A DNA stretch of 33,126 nucleotides from Akkermansia sp. GTDB lineage: Bacteria > Verrucomicrobiota > Verrucomicrobiia > Verrucomicrobiales > Akkermansiaceae. The position numbers and the translations under genes were made by a program. Under the pieces are notes generated by a model. The model was not told where the DNA came from and ran no database searches. It saw only the letters and a program-made list of their open reading frames with translations. Positions 8,901 through 16,385 of the stretch are shown here, in pieces. Location: NCBI GenBank assembly GCA_017435365.1, contig JAFSFD010000044.1:1-33126 (forward strand), read 5' to 3'. Within the stretch, counting starts at the first letter, position 1. Every line of letters begins with the position of its first letter.

Positions 8901-11900
8901 ACCTACAATAATATCCTGATGGTGAATGGAGATGCCACCTTGAAAGGCCTTTCTGCCAAGTTCCATGGCTGCGGCTGGGATTATCCGGAGGATAATTCTT
9001 CAGGTAATGATAATCGCATTGGTGACCGCAAATTCATTGCGGACATGAAGCAGCATGATGAGGTGTGGCATGTGCGTACGCTGACCAATGGCCTGAATAC
9101 GCTCAGACTGGGTGAGGTCGGTGATTCGGCAAACAATTCCACCTACATCTACTCGGGTGCCATGGGCTTTGCCCAGGCATACATCGGCACCTCGCAGGCC
9201 CACGTGCCCTGGGGCGATGGCTTCATGGAGCATACCGCTTCGTGGTATTTCGGTGGCCACAGCGTGGCGCAGGAAAGCCTGAGCCTGGTCAAGGCCAGTG
9301 CCTCTTCCCAATATATTCACACGGCCGTGCTGGATGATGTTTCGGTTTATGAAGGCACGCTTGGTTTCAATAATCTGAATCTGAAAGGTAATCTGAACCT
9401 GGTGGGCGGCACCACTACCAAGCTTGGAGTGACGACCGAGGCCGGGTGGGATTTCATCTCCGAGGATGCAGTATCCGACATGCAGACAAACTACAAAGTG
9501 GTGCCTACCAGCGAGGATGTGACACTGAATCCTGGTAAGACCCTGACGGTGTTCACGCCGAACACTGGTGCCGGCACGGAGCCCACCTCTGCTGTTGTGG
9601 ATGGCAATGTCATCATGAAAGAAGGAACGGCCCTTACCTTCCTGCCGAATGGTATGGTGCCGGATTATACCTATGATGATGAAAGTGCAGCTGCGGGGGT
9701 GCGCCCGGTAAACCCGCTGCTGGATGTGAACGGCACGCTGCAATTCCTGGATGCTTCCCCCGCGCAACTTTCCATCAACCTGACCGGCGTGAATTTCTCC
9801 CAAGTGCCGGTTGAAACTCGCGAGAATACCTATTTCTACCTGGCTGAGGCCGAAAATATCGTGATTGGTGAGGCTGAGGATTCTTCAAAGTTTCAGAGTC
9901 GCATCATGTCGCTGGGGTATGGCTATTTCGGCGTGCTCGACACGCTGGATAGCTCCGGCGGTGAACATGCGAGCACGGATGGCAAGGATTACCTGGTCAT
10001 CCGCGTGTATGGCGACCCCCGCTGCACCTGGTCCGGTAAGACAGAAGTGGCCGGTAATGAGATAGGCAACGTCTGGGTCCACTCTCCGGATGATTCGCTG
10101 CCGGAATATGATTACCGGTGGAAGGAAAATTCCGCTTTCCAGGATGGCATGACGGTTCTCTTCGGTAATCTGTATGAGCCGTTTGACTGGTCGGAAGTGT
10201 CGAAGCTCACGAGCATAGAGACACCGGTAGTGAAACTTGGTGCCTTGCAGGCTGGTCACCCGGCTACCGAGGTGACAGTGGATGGTCACAAGATTAGCTG
10301 GACCGCAGGCATGGATGCTGACTATAAATACGAGAATGTGGTTATCCAGGGGCGAGTGGCGCCACTCTCTGTGGTCATCAATTCTGATTATTTCGATTCC
10401 TATGATACCGGCCGTGTGGCGTACCCAGACACCACGAACTATATTTTCACGATATCCGGAGAAGATGAGAGCTATGGCTATATCGCCGACTCCACGGAGG
10501 ATGAACTCAAGGTGTGGAAAGAGAGTTACAAGGTAGAAAACCTGGACTGGAAGACGAATCTGACCAAGTTGGGCAAGGGGACTGCCATCATGACCACGGA
10601 TAACCGCTTCACCGGTGGTACTGAGATTCTCGGAGGCCGCATCGTGATGCAGCATGTGAATGCCCTTGGCTTTGTGTACAACAACGGTGCGTATGCAACC
10701 CCGGATGATGCGACCGATGACAAGACCAACCTGGATGATCAATTCAAGGACAAGCTTTTGACAGGTCTGGACTGTACCATCACCCTGATGAATGGCGGCG
10801 AACTGATGGCGGATTTCTCGGATGACGCTTTCCCGGGTAATCATCAGGAAAATATCACCACTTCCATGGGGGCTGCCCTGGATACCACAACTATCCGCAA
10901 CAAGGTGGTGGTGAATGTTTACGCAAACCCCGATGACCCTGATTATGATACTCTGGTGGACGGACGTATTTTCAACAACACGGCGCACAAGCTGGTGCTG
11001 AGCACGCTGGTCGGTGAGTCCGACACGGTGGTGGAATTTGCCGGTGTGGGGCTTACGGCCGACCAGTCGAGCAATGCATACGGTGTGGATAACAAGTTCC
11101 GTTACGGCGTGTTCAAAGTGCTGGACCCCAGCGGCTTCTCCGGCACGGTGACACTTACCGGCAAACACTGGGAGCTGTCCGAAGACGGCAAGACTGCAGA
11201 CCTGGTGAATGGCGGTAATGTGCAGCTCAACCTCATGAGCCACACCAAATCCGAAGGCAAGGACTGGACGAATGCCACTGTGGACCTGAGTATCAAGGAT
11301 GGCACCGACCGCACGGTGCTGGGCCTGGATGCCACAGGTCAGGCCACTGACGTCCCGGGCTATGAATGTGTGTACCTCAACAGTATTCACGGCCAGGTGA
11401 AGAGTGGTTCCTCCAGTGTGCTCAACATGAGCGCGCACAATGAGCTCACCCTCATCCTGACCGGTACCCGCAGCGGTGCCTATGAAGGCGTGATGGGCTA
11501 TGGCGATTTTGAAGTCTCCGTGGACTACGGTGGCTACGCCGGCCTGCATGGAACGACTCAGCACCACTACGGGGCTATCGGGTTCGGCTCGCTTAATCTT
11601 ATCAAAGAGGGCGAGGGCAGCACCCAGTCTGCCCGCCGGGCCTGGCTGAACAGCGTGACGGTGCAGGGCGGCACCTTCAAGGCCGATGAGGCGCTGGTGG
11701 CCCGCACCCTCACTACCGGCGGCGGTAAGCGCGTGATGGTGGGTGATGTGGATCAATCCACCCTGTATGCCTTGTCCGTGGGCAAGGGCGGCACGCTCGC
11801 CATGAATACCACCTTCAACGTGTCCGGTACCAAGGAGGATGCCTGGGAAGGCGTGGAGGCTGGCACCACGGTGGGTGATTCGACCAGGCCCGCCGGCTGG

Positions 11901-13505
11901 GTGCTGCTGGAGGATGGCGCCACCCTTTCCGCCCGTGAGGACTGGTACACCCGCAAACAGGTGGATATGGCTCCCGGGGCTCATGTGACCATCAATACGC
12001 GTAACTTCATTGTGGACCCGTATCTGACGGTGCAGCATGATGCTCAAGTGAAGAATGAGGTGGTCAATAAGTACGAATATTCCCACATCATCCAGCTGCT
12101 GGGGCAGTTCAGCGGCAGCAATGTTCATCTCACGTTCAATAACCTCCTGACGGATGCCAATAACAAGGACTCCTACATGGACCTGAAGGGAGACTCCCCG
12201 AACATGGGGTATGTGGCGCTCAATGACCTGAACGCCCTGAAGGGCTCCAGCACTGTCTATGTGGACAGCATGACGGCTCTGCAGCTCCTGAATGCCAACG
12301 GCGGGGTGAAGGCGGATGTGGATATCATTGTGGCCGGAAAGAATGCCACGCTCCAGATTCTGGACCAAGTGACGAATTATGACAGCAGCCACATGTCATC
12401 CTCCTCGGATTCCATGGTGCAGTATATTGACCGTATCCGCTTTGGTGCGAATGTAGATATAAACCCGAATGAGGATCCGCTGCACCGTGAGAATACCGGC
12501 CAGCTGCTGCTGGGTGGTGTGGAGCAGAGATCCCTGGCAGTTGGTGATTCCCGCTTGAATACTCCTAATACGGCTGATCGGCAGGTGATTATTTCTTCCC
12601 GCCACAACACCACCGACTGGGAGTATGTGGTTTCCCGCCTGGAGGGGAAGGAACTCGACTTGAATGATGATAAAGGTGTCAAGCTGCAGGGCGAAGTGAC
12701 CAACCTCAATATTGATATGCGCGGGTCTGCGGTCAAGCTTGGTGGCGATGCCGCCACGCGCTCTGAGATGAACAGCGTGCATGTGGACCTGGCCAATTCC
12801 GATATTTCGCATACCATTTACCAGACCAACCTGCGCAATTCCCTGGTGCACCTCATGGAGGACTGCTCGGTGAACATTGCGGATATGGTGCTGGTGAATG
12901 ACCAATCCGTCATCCGTGGTGTGAAGCTTGAGTACGTGAAAGCCGGTGATGCCTACACCCTGGTGGGCAACACGGTGAACCCCTACGATGCCGCCCCCAA
13001 CGTGGCAGCGGGCAACAACCCCACCAGCAAGACCAAGGAGGTTTCCACCTCGGTGAACACCACGGTGGAGCTCACCTTTGCCGATAAGACTGAGGTTTGC
13101 ACCTCGGCCAATGGCACGCGTCTGCTTGTGCTGCAGGCCGACCAGCTGCTGGGGGTGGATGTAACCGGCAATGGCCTGACGCTCCGGCTGCATGAGAACA
13201 TGTTCCAATATGCTTATGATGCCGATGCCCGCTTTGTCGGCGTGATGATGGGCGGTGACTCCGGCCAGTTCCTGTATGAGGCCGACAATACGAAATTCGG
13301 CAGCCTGCTGGATTCCCAGTTCGTGCTGCAGGATTCCACCGGCCAGCAACTCACCGGCCACTGGGTGACCAGTACCTATGTGGGCACCGAGTCCGGGGAA
13401 AGCGTGTCGCGATACATGCTCTACTTCGAAGTGCCGGAGCCGGCCACCACCACCCTCAGCCTGCTGGCGCTCACCGCCCTCTGCGCCCGCCGCCGCAGGA
13501 AATAA
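4245..13505 (+). CDS. Giant modular beta-helix surface protein with PEP-CTERM anchor (main part)
   Basis: An open frame of 3,086 codons from a TTG at 4245. It is probably not an independent gene: the TTG has no ribosome site and there is no signal peptide, while the frame is continuous with the segment that starts at 2859. The protein is Gly/Thr/Ser/Asn/Asp-rich, few-cysteine and beta-strand-like. Four large modules repeat the same order of motifs, and two stretches match the autotransporter-associated beta-strand pattern (8042-8150 and 10558-10670, e.g. NRFTGGTEILGGRIVM). The C terminus is a clear PEP-CTERM signal: VPEPA, a hydrophobic stretch, then RRRRK. Such signals are processed by an exosortase, not encoded here, so the product is expected at the cell surface. 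A likely role is adhesion or surface coating (inference). It also carries a G9 tract and a poly-Thr stretch. Confidence 0.85.
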   Translation: MYLGTGFSGNIVVSGEGNVLHAESLEHKSASANGGLFGLVSATAHAVYQVPGSGEFRYGTLSGSGELTLSNNAAANNAVIYIFNDAAADGWFDGTIRFGASRGGIVELDLGADSDSSTAWSQTVFDMSGIGQATDGYGISTSEAPTRTILNVRGNVSIAGLENGDANSTVTSESGDFFYDLTLGDVAGADYVYNGTFNGAYYTSATQSNGSSTPSSLDLFKVGANQQTITTNVSNNANRLHSVSVQEGTLRFDDAGYYDNIYGRSLETAFVTVSGGRLLVNDLIVTGVKENEAEFLVTGGKVEANGDITVAYDMGVMGGGSVSAVNVSAGNNLGVSGSGSSLTITGSLETLAMRVEKGGHLEAVDITVQSNLEVGTESAQVANITDDQRATLISSGSLTAGELRLRGDGLLQTGDSAITLTGAHMHGGAVWKMEGGQNTLNGLLRLENVGGADGQVTFSGTAVEGAEHAVLTLPGMVSLADANWDGGRNALFHLDNVQLDFRLGVTLTNTGIPLAEGTVLTLASTANGGGYVEDSTTWVRVESSDALYHGVLGYDAQQNVIITIQHELIIPQKMASGDLLYIEMYQDAHDPALPYKAHDTYSGGSWSGTPENVESLIRFSNLQMSEGADLYLGEDQKTGNEGTEVVDYRADRHFGGNIEVIVTSTADDAAQLHGEIGDWGNWYLDGHLGGSGALKLVAHNTLGTRDLNPSTVTESDTTTSKTYEYGTASTFTFTDYATPEAWFSGTLSLADPHGGIVQLNIGNVNIADAGDTRWKNTLIDLTLDSMTDKASETSGTATEQVLGLVGDAQVAGIRGGDGAFIVSNVKAGSGKPSPVLTIGSDMADYTFSGTVGDGRFYTGGQATGKTTTTTTTTTTANSGTVTTTTTSTVETNFQTMENGALSLTKVGSNTQTFSGSVYLDQVLVKEGKLALKGGTIDIGSMEVHSGAYLQTASGAVMDSLTLHGDSTWEMMGYTNRYLSPLYLTNMSGGGANITSTDPLTWSPSRYMSLSGANLTLLGENTLTAGGEAIFEIGSGITLDLSNPHVLTNVSGAAPNRWIALFGKVSREYESLPTDMILVEDEMGNFYDAAYMLIGETIYLQLGEARDYGIVANEHAEPHTSKIGYIWSGEDNGTTDGDVHHINLTMGSIWRADGSAENTGWHEQRAAGSSNDDIGKYVDGNTVWFLDKDVHGFDEVHRMVDIVGNVAPGEIIIESNLNAGFVDPKPEDAEYHMEYSYAFVSKDGTGCITDYVDAEGEVTPTSITMKGTGLVVLNLTNNFSGGIDVQNGGIYVATVGAAGTGALTFHTDQEWSFKVQGLSNGVVDTPMERLGSELMICYQHSDDAVSGFRGSSLRNDIILSSTKTTAENDFEGRFKVSFAYAAFNESGGGDSISNIPRHWRNLTLSGALVGTGYEATDAQGNKIWVNTSANDTLELTGYCSTWANERDQSYTTAITLNEDTVGEGSYIYDGDTGKILNRFQGKVVLMNTVNTSPLPSNKLEKRTAGSVQLVLKGEKLSQAHLDMTRESVKMGWDEENDKATAYEESDHQKLPRQTYNNILMVNGDATLKGLSAKFHGCGWDYPEDNSSGNDNRIGDRKFIADMKQHDEVWHVRTLTNGLNTLRLGEVGDSANNSTYIYSGAMGFAQAYIGTSQAHVPWGDGFMEHTASWYFGGHSVAQESLSLVKASASSQYIHTAVLDDVSVYEGTLGFNNLNLKGNLNLVGGTTTKLGVTTEAGWDFISEDAVSDMQTNYKVVPTSEDVTLNPGKTLTVFTPNTGAGTEPTSAVVDGNVIMKEGTALTFLPNGMVPDYTYDDESAAAGVRPVNPLLDVNGTLQFLDASPAQLSINLTGVNFSQVPVETRENTYFYLAEAENIVIGEAEDSSKFQSRIMSLGYGYFGVLDTLDSSGGEHASTDGKDYLVIRVYGDPRCTWSGKTEVAGNEIGNVWVHSPDDSLPEYDYRWKENSAFQDGMTVLFGNLYEPFDWSEVSKLTSIETPVVKLGALQAGHPATEVTVDGHKISWTAGMDADYKYENVVIQGRVAPLSVVINSDYFDSYDTGRVAYPDTTNYIFTISGEDESYGYIADSTEDELKVWKESYKVENLDWKTNLTKLGKGTAIMTTDNRFTGGTEILGGRIVMQHVNALGFVYNNGAYATPDDATDDKTNLDDQFKDKLLTGLDCTITLMNGGELMADFSDDAFPGNHQENITTSMGAALDTTTIRNKVVVNVYANPDDPDYDTLVDGRIFNNTAHKLVLSTLVGESDTVVEFAGVGLTADQSSNAYGVDNKFRYGVFKVLDPSGFSGTVTLTGKHWELSEDGKTADLVNGGNVQLNLMSHTKSEGKDWTNATVDLSIKDGTDRTVLGLDATGQATDVPGYECVYLNSIHGQVKSGSSSVLNMSAHNELTLILTGTRSGAYEGVMGYGDFEVSVDYGGYAGLHGTTQHHYGAIGFGSLNLIKEGEGSTQSARRAWLNSVTVQGGTFKADEALVARTLTTGGGKRVMVGDVDQSTLYALSVGKGGTLAMNTTFNVSGTKEDAWEGVEAGTTVGDSTRPAGWVLLEDGATLSAREDWYTRKQVDMAPGAHVTINTRNFIVDPYLTVQHDAQVKNEVVNKYEYSHIIQLLGQFSGSNVHLTFNNLLTDANNKDSYMDLKGDSPNMGYVALNDLNALKGSSTVYVDSMTALQLLNANGGVKADVDIIVAGKNATLQILDQVTNYDSSHMSSSSDSMVQYIDRIRFGANVDINPNEDPLHRENTGQLLLGGVEQRSLAVGDSRLNTPNTADRQVIISSRHNTTDWEYVVSRLEGKELDLNDDKGVKLQGEVTNLNIDMRGSAVKLGGDAATRSEMNSVHVDLANSDISHTIYQTNLRNSLVHLMEDCSVNIADMVLVNDQSVIRGVKLEYVKAGDAYTLVGNTVNPYDAAPNVAAGNNPTSKTKEVSTSVNTTVELTFADKTEVCTSANGTRLLVLQADQLLGVDVTGNGLTLRLHENMFQYAYDADARFVGVMMGGDSGQFLYEADNTKFGSLLDSQFVLQDSTGQQLTGHWVTSTYVGTESGESVSRYMLYFEVPEPATTTLSLLALTALCARRRRK
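6685..6693 (+). repeat. G9 homopolymer inside the coding region
   Basis: Nine consecutive Gs encode Arg-Gly-Gly in module II. The frame is intact here, since GIRGGDGAF aligns with GLENGDANS of module I. Poly-G tracts of this length are classic slippage sites. Confidence 0.85.
6836..6912 (+). repeat. Poly-threonine tract
   Basis: ACC/ACG/ACT codons encode a run of ten Thr, a short interruption, then five more Thr. It lies just before the KVG element of module II, where module I has a Ser/Thr-rich stretch. It may be a flexible linker or O-glycosylation region, and triplet-repeat slippage would change its length without shifting the frame. Confidence 0.75.
7605..9720 (+). repeat. Module III of the giant protein
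   Basis: It opens with a YIWSGEDNG head. The autotransporter-type strand GTGLVVLNLTNNFSGGIDV follows, then ILMVNGDATLKG, LRLGEVGDSANNSTYIYSG and LSLVKASASSQYI...VSVYEGTLGF (about 9272-9360). It is more divergent than I and II; boundaries are approximate. Confidence 0.55.
10020..11960 (+). repeat. Module IV of the giant protein
   Basis: It opens with a CTWSGKTEVAG head like module III. The autotransporter-type strand at 10558-10670 follows, then FSGTVTL..GGNVQLNL (about 11133-11240), TVLGLDATGQ, LTLILTGTRSGAYEG and LNLIKEGEGSTQS...VTVQGGTFKA (about 11590-11680). Boundaries are approximate. Confidence 0.55.
13432..13502 (+). other. PEP-CTERM sorting signal
   Basis: The last 24 or so residues contain VPEPA, a roughly 15-residue hydrophobic segment (TTLSLLALTALCA) and a terminal RRRRK. 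This three-part pattern defines PEP-CTERM exosortase substrates. No exosortase gene is in the window. Confidence 0.92.
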
Positions 13506-13574
13506 ACGCCCGGTAAATCAGGGCTCATCACCGGGGTGGGGCATTGAAGCCCCGCGCCCCGGGGGCAGTTTGCG

Positions 13575-13931
13575 TTACTCAGGTTGCTTCTGCTGCTGGG
13601 CGGGGAGGTTGAGCTCCACGGACTGCTGCTCGGCAGAATCGCTGCAGCCGTTGAACCAGAACGCCGCCACGTAGATGATATAGAAGACCGTGATGCAGGT
13701 GCCGGCCCCGTTGATGATGGTGCCGAGCATGCGCCAGCGGGTGATGAGCGCCACCGCCAGCACCACCAGGGCAATGATTACCCCCAGCACGCAGAGCCAG
13801 GCGGCCCGCGTCACGTCGTGAGGGTCAGTGGTCGCGTAGCAGATGATGCCGGGAGTCACCCCCAGCATGAGGGTTGCGCCGAAGCAGTCCCAGCTGTTGA
13901 AGGCGCTCATATCTTCCTGTTGCTCACTCAT
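13575..13931 (-). CDS. Small three-segment membrane protein, function unknown
   Basis: 118 residues with three hydrophobic segments at about 17-34, 44-64 and 68-93, a short hydrophilic N terminus (SEQQED) and a Gln-rich C-terminal tail (residues 101-118). I recognise no family. A longer upstream extension is possible but would cross the promoter; the ATG at 13931 sits 8 bases after a good -10 box. It ends 69 bases from the giant gene, convergently, and its start region is divergent from the DEAD-box helicase. Confidence 0.7.
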   Translation of the reverse strand: MSEQQEDMSAFNSWDCFGATLMLGVTPGIICYATTDPHDVTRAAWLCVLGVIIALVVLAVALITRWRMLGTIINGAGTCITVFYIIYVAAFWFNGCSDSAEQQSVELNLPAQQQKQPE

Positions 13932-13939
13932 GCACGGGC

Positions 13940-13968
13940 AGTATACCGCGACCGCCGCCCCATGGCAA
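13940..13968 (-). promoter_or_regulatory. Promoter of the small membrane protein, near-leaderless
   Basis: On the minus strand, TTGCCA (13968-13963) and TATACT (13945-13940) are separated by 17 bases. The ATG at 13931 follows after 8 bases. Confidence 0.7.
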
Positions 13969-14019
13969 ACTCTTTTTTTGCCCGGGCTTGCCATAGTGCG
14001 TTCGCGGAGAAGTTTTTGC

Positions 14020-14048
14020 TTTACAAATGCGGCGTAATAGGGCATTCT
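14020..14048 (+). promoter_or_regulatory. Possible promoter of the DEAD-box helicase
   Basis: TTTACA at 14020-14025 and CATTCT at 14043-14048 have a 17-base spacer, and the ATG at 14060 lies 11 bases further. It is weaker than the other promoters listed. Confidence 0.45.
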
Positions 14049-14059
14049 GTGCGCCGTCT

Positions 14060-15886
14060 ATGTCATTTTCCGAACTTGGTATCTGCCCGGAGATTCTGGA
14101 GGCCATTGAGGTCCTGGGATTTGAAACCCCTTCTCCCATTCAGGAGCGAGCCATTCCCCCGGCGCTGGACGGCGCTGATATTCTGGGCCTTTCGCATACC
14201 GGTTCCGGCAAGACCCTGGCTTTTTCCATTCCGGCGCTGGAGTGCATAGACCCCACTCTGCGCGAGGTGCAGGTGCTCTGCCTTGCCCCCACTCGCGAGC
14301 TGGCAGTGCAGATCTGCCGCGAGGTGGATAAGCTTGCCCTTTTCCTGGATGGTGTTTCCGCGGTGCCGATTTACGGCGGAGCCTCCTTCGGCCCGCAGCT
14401 GGCGGCGCTGAAGCGCGGGGTGCAGTTTGTGGTGGGGACACCCGGCCGCGTGATTGACCTGATGGAGCAGGGGGAACTGAAGCCGGATAATATTTCCATG
14501 CTCATCCTGGACGAGGCGGATGAGATGCTGGACATGGGCTTCCAGGAGGATATCGACCGCGTGGTGGCGCTGCTGCCGGCGGAGCGCCAGACCCTGCTGT
14601 TCTCGGCCACCATGTCACCCGCTATCCGTACGCTGGTGAATTCGGTGGCTCAGGAGCCGCAGGAGATTGCTATCGAGCGTCCGCAGCTCACCGTGCCGAC
14701 CTGCGAGCAGTGCGTGTATGAGGTGGTGTTTTCCTCCCGTATCGAGGTGCTCAGCCGTCTCATCGAGATGGGGCGCATGAAGCGCGGGCTGGTCTTTGCC
14801 AACACGAAGCGCGTGGTGGATGATATTGTGGATGGCCTGCTGGCTCGCGGCTATGCTGTGGACCGCCTGCATGGCGACATGCCGCAGACCCTGCGCGAGC
14901 GCGTGATGGATTCTTTCCGCAAGGGCAACCTGAATGTGCTGGTGGCCACGGATATCGCTGCCCGTGGTCTGGATATTGACGATGTGGACACCGTGGTGAA
15001 CTTTGAGCTGCCGCGCGACCCGGAGGACTATGTGCACCGCATCGGTCGCACGGCCCGCGCCGGGCGCAAGGGCAGAGCGGTTTCCTTCATCGGCCGCCGG
15101 GATTTCTCCCTGCTGGCGCGTCTGGAGCGCTTTGTGGGGGTGCACATGCAGCGCGAGAAGGTGATGACCGGCACCCAGGTGGAGGAAGTGCGCCGCGAAT
15201 CCCTGGTGGATGAGATTCTGGAGACGGCCGCTACTGCAACGGAGCTGCCGGAGGAATTGCAGGATATTGATATGCCGGCAGAGCAGCTGCTGGCGGCCAT
15301 GTTTAACCTGCTGGTGGCCAAGACCAGCCGCGAGCTGCAGCCCATCCCCGAGGACCGCCCCAGCAAGTTTGCCCGCACCGCCCGCCCTGCAGAGGGAACT
15401 GATACCCCGGTGGAGAAGGGCAATGACTGGAGCTCCCTGCAGCAGAGCGTGACCCTCTTCATGAATGGCGGCAAGCTGCTCGGGCTGCGCCCCAAGGATA
15501 TTGCCGGCCTGTTCTACAACGAAGGCGGCGCCCCCAAGGGCTCGGTGGGGGATATCCGCCTCTTCCTGAAGCACTCCCTCATCGAGGTGACGCCGGAGAT
15601 TGCCCCGCAGCTCATCGAGCGCCTGGGTACCTGCCAGATCTGCGGCTATGAGGTCAACGTGCGCGAGGATAAGGGCCGCCCTGAGCCCGGCAATGCTCCC
15701 TACGAGCGCGAATTCCGCCCCCGCGAGCGTGAGCGCCGCGGTGCTTCCTACGCAGGCCGTGGCAATTCTAATTTCCGCCGTGAGCGCGGCGACCGGCGTG
15801 ATTCGCGCGACTCCCGCAACGCTGAACGCAGCGAACGCGTATTCTATGATAAGTTCAGCCGTCGCCCCCGCCGCCGCGAGTGGTGA
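14060..15886 (+). CDS. DEAD-box ATP-dependent RNA helicase, CsdA/DeaD-like
   Basis: 608 residues (E. coli CsdA is 629). Helicase core motifs appear in order: Q motif FETPSPIQ (21-28), Walker A SHTGSGKT (45-52), PTRELA (77-82), TPGR (127-130), DEAD (151-154), SAT (182-184), ATDIAARGLDI and HRIGRTARAGRKG. After the core comes a DbpA-like RNA-binding domain (GLRPKDIAGLFYNEGG...VGDIRLFLKHSLIEV), then a short CQICGYEV segment and an Arg/Gly/Asp/Ser-rich basic tail ending RRREW. It unwinds structured RNA using ATP, probably in ribosome assembly or mRNA turnover. The ATG at 14060 is chosen because it precedes the MSFSELG start seen in the family; the frame opens 11 codons earlier at an ATG without support. 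Confidence 0.93.
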   Translation: MSFSELGICPEILEAIEVLGFETPSPIQERAIPPALDGADILGLSHTGSGKTLAFSIPALECIDPTLREVQVLCLAPTRELAVQICREVDKLALFLDGVSAVPIYGGASFGPQLAALKRGVQFVVGTPGRVIDLMEQGELKPDNISMLILDEADEMLDMGFQEDIDRVVALLPAERQTLLFSATMSPAIRTLVNSVAQEPQEIAIERPQLTVPTCEQCVYEVVFSSRIEVLSRLIEMGRMKRGLVFANTKRVVDDIVDGLLARGYAVDRLHGDMPQTLRERVMDSFRKGNLNVLVATDIAARGLDIDDVDTVVNFELPRDPEDYVHRIGRTARAGRKGRAVSFIGRRDFSLLARLERFVGVHMQREKVMTGTQVEEVRRESLVDEILETAATATELPEELQDIDMPAEQLLAAMFNLLVAKTSRELQPIPEDRPSKFARTARPAEGTDTPVEKGNDWSSLQQSVTLFMNGGKLLGLRPKDIAGLFYNEGGAPKGSVGDIRLFLKHSLIEVTPEIAPQLIERLGTCQICGYEVNVREDKGRPEPGNAPYEREFRPRERERRGASYAGRGNSNFRRERGDRRDSRDSRNAERSERVFYDKFSRRPRRREW

Positions 15887-15914
15887 ATGTTGCGCCTCTG
15901 AACAGGAACTTCAG

Positions 15915-15947
15915 CGCACCGTGATTCATCCCGGTGCGTTTCTTTCT
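15915..15947 (+). terminator. Terminator of the helicase gene
   Basis: Stem cgcaccg / cggtgcg (15915-15921 with 15932-15938) followed by a T-rich tail (tttctttct). Confidence 0.75.
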
Positions 15948-15984
15948 ATTTCAAGGCTGGGGTATAGAAGCCGGGCAATGTGAG

Positions 15985-16050
15985 TTTGTTGTTTTCGGAG
16001 CACGGGACTTCAGTCCCGAAACCGCAGTGTGTTTAATCGGGCCTGAAGCT
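15985..16050 (+). repeat. REP-like palindromic element, copy A (degenerate)
   Basis: The left half (tcggagcacgggacttcagtcccg) is intact; the right half has decayed to atcgggcctgaagct. It lies in the gap between the helicase and the 53-aa membrane peptide. Confidence 0.7.
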
Positions 16051-16083
16051 ATGGAAAATCTTTGCCCGTACGGAAGAATTCGC

Positions 16084-16111
16084 TTGAAAACCGGGAAAAA
16101 GGTGTTATAAG
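16084..16111 (+). promoter_or_regulatory. Promoter of the 53-aa membrane peptide
   Basis: TTGAAA at 16084-16089 and TATAAG at 16106-16111 have a 16-base spacer. A hairpin (16115-16138: gataa-cgcg/cgcg-ttatc) occupies almost the whole region between the -10 box and the start codon at 16142. Confidence 0.55.
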
Positions 16112-16141
16112 GGAGATAACGCGAAGCGCGTGTTTATCACC

Positions 16142-16303
16142 ATGAAAAAGAATGCATTCACCTACGCATGTGCAGTGGTGACCCTAGTGATCGCCATGCT
16201 GCTCGGGGCTATATTCGGCGTGAATAATTACGCTGAGAAGGTGGCAGAAAATGCTGCTTCTCAGCCGATTGCTGTTGATGATAAAGCCGTGGTGAAACAT
16301 TAA
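16142..16303 (+). CDS. 53-aa single-pass membrane peptide, function unknown
   Basis: An ATG-to-TAA frame of 54 codons. It starts MKKNAFTYA and has one hydrophobic segment (about residues 9-27, CAVVTLVIAMLLGAIFG), then a polar C-terminal part ending VVKH. It could be a membrane-anchored small protein or have an uncleaved signal sequence. Support comes from its own promoter, from a hairpin right before the start codon and from a strong terminator after it. No family is recognised. Confidence 0.65.
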   Translation: MKKNAFTYACAVVTLVIAMLLGAIFGVNNYAEKVAENAASQPIAVDDKAVVKH

Positions 16304-16322
16304 GCCTGTTTCTCTTGATTGT

Positions 16323-16365
16323 AAAAGAAGCGCAGCATGCTGACCACATGCTGCGCTTCTTTTTT
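16323..16365. terminator. Bidirectional terminator between the 53-aa gene and the porin gene
   Basis: A 17-bp perfect stem, aaaagaagcgcagcatg (16323-16339) with its complement at 16347-16363, and a T run on each strand. It serves both converging transcripts. Confidence 0.88.
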
Positions 16366-16385
16366 GAGGGTTGAAATGCTGAAAA

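Noticed and set aside
9885..12392. Long minus-strand ORF (835 codons) inside the giant gene
   Set aside because: It is a shadow of the coding strand caused by GC-rich, codon-biased sequence. It is His/Arg/Ile-rich with no domain, and the plus strand is clearly coding. The same applies to other long antisense frames at 4662-6341 and 6597-7832.
4245..13505. Independent gene starting at TTG 4245
   Set aside because: There is no ribosome site, promoter or signal peptide, and the frame is continuous with the upstream ORF except for one TAG.
13506..13574. Terminator between the giant gene and the small membrane gene
   Set aside because: There are GC-rich inverted repeats (e.g. cccggt/accggg and ggggc/gcccc), but no T run on either strand; a terminator is likely but not shown.
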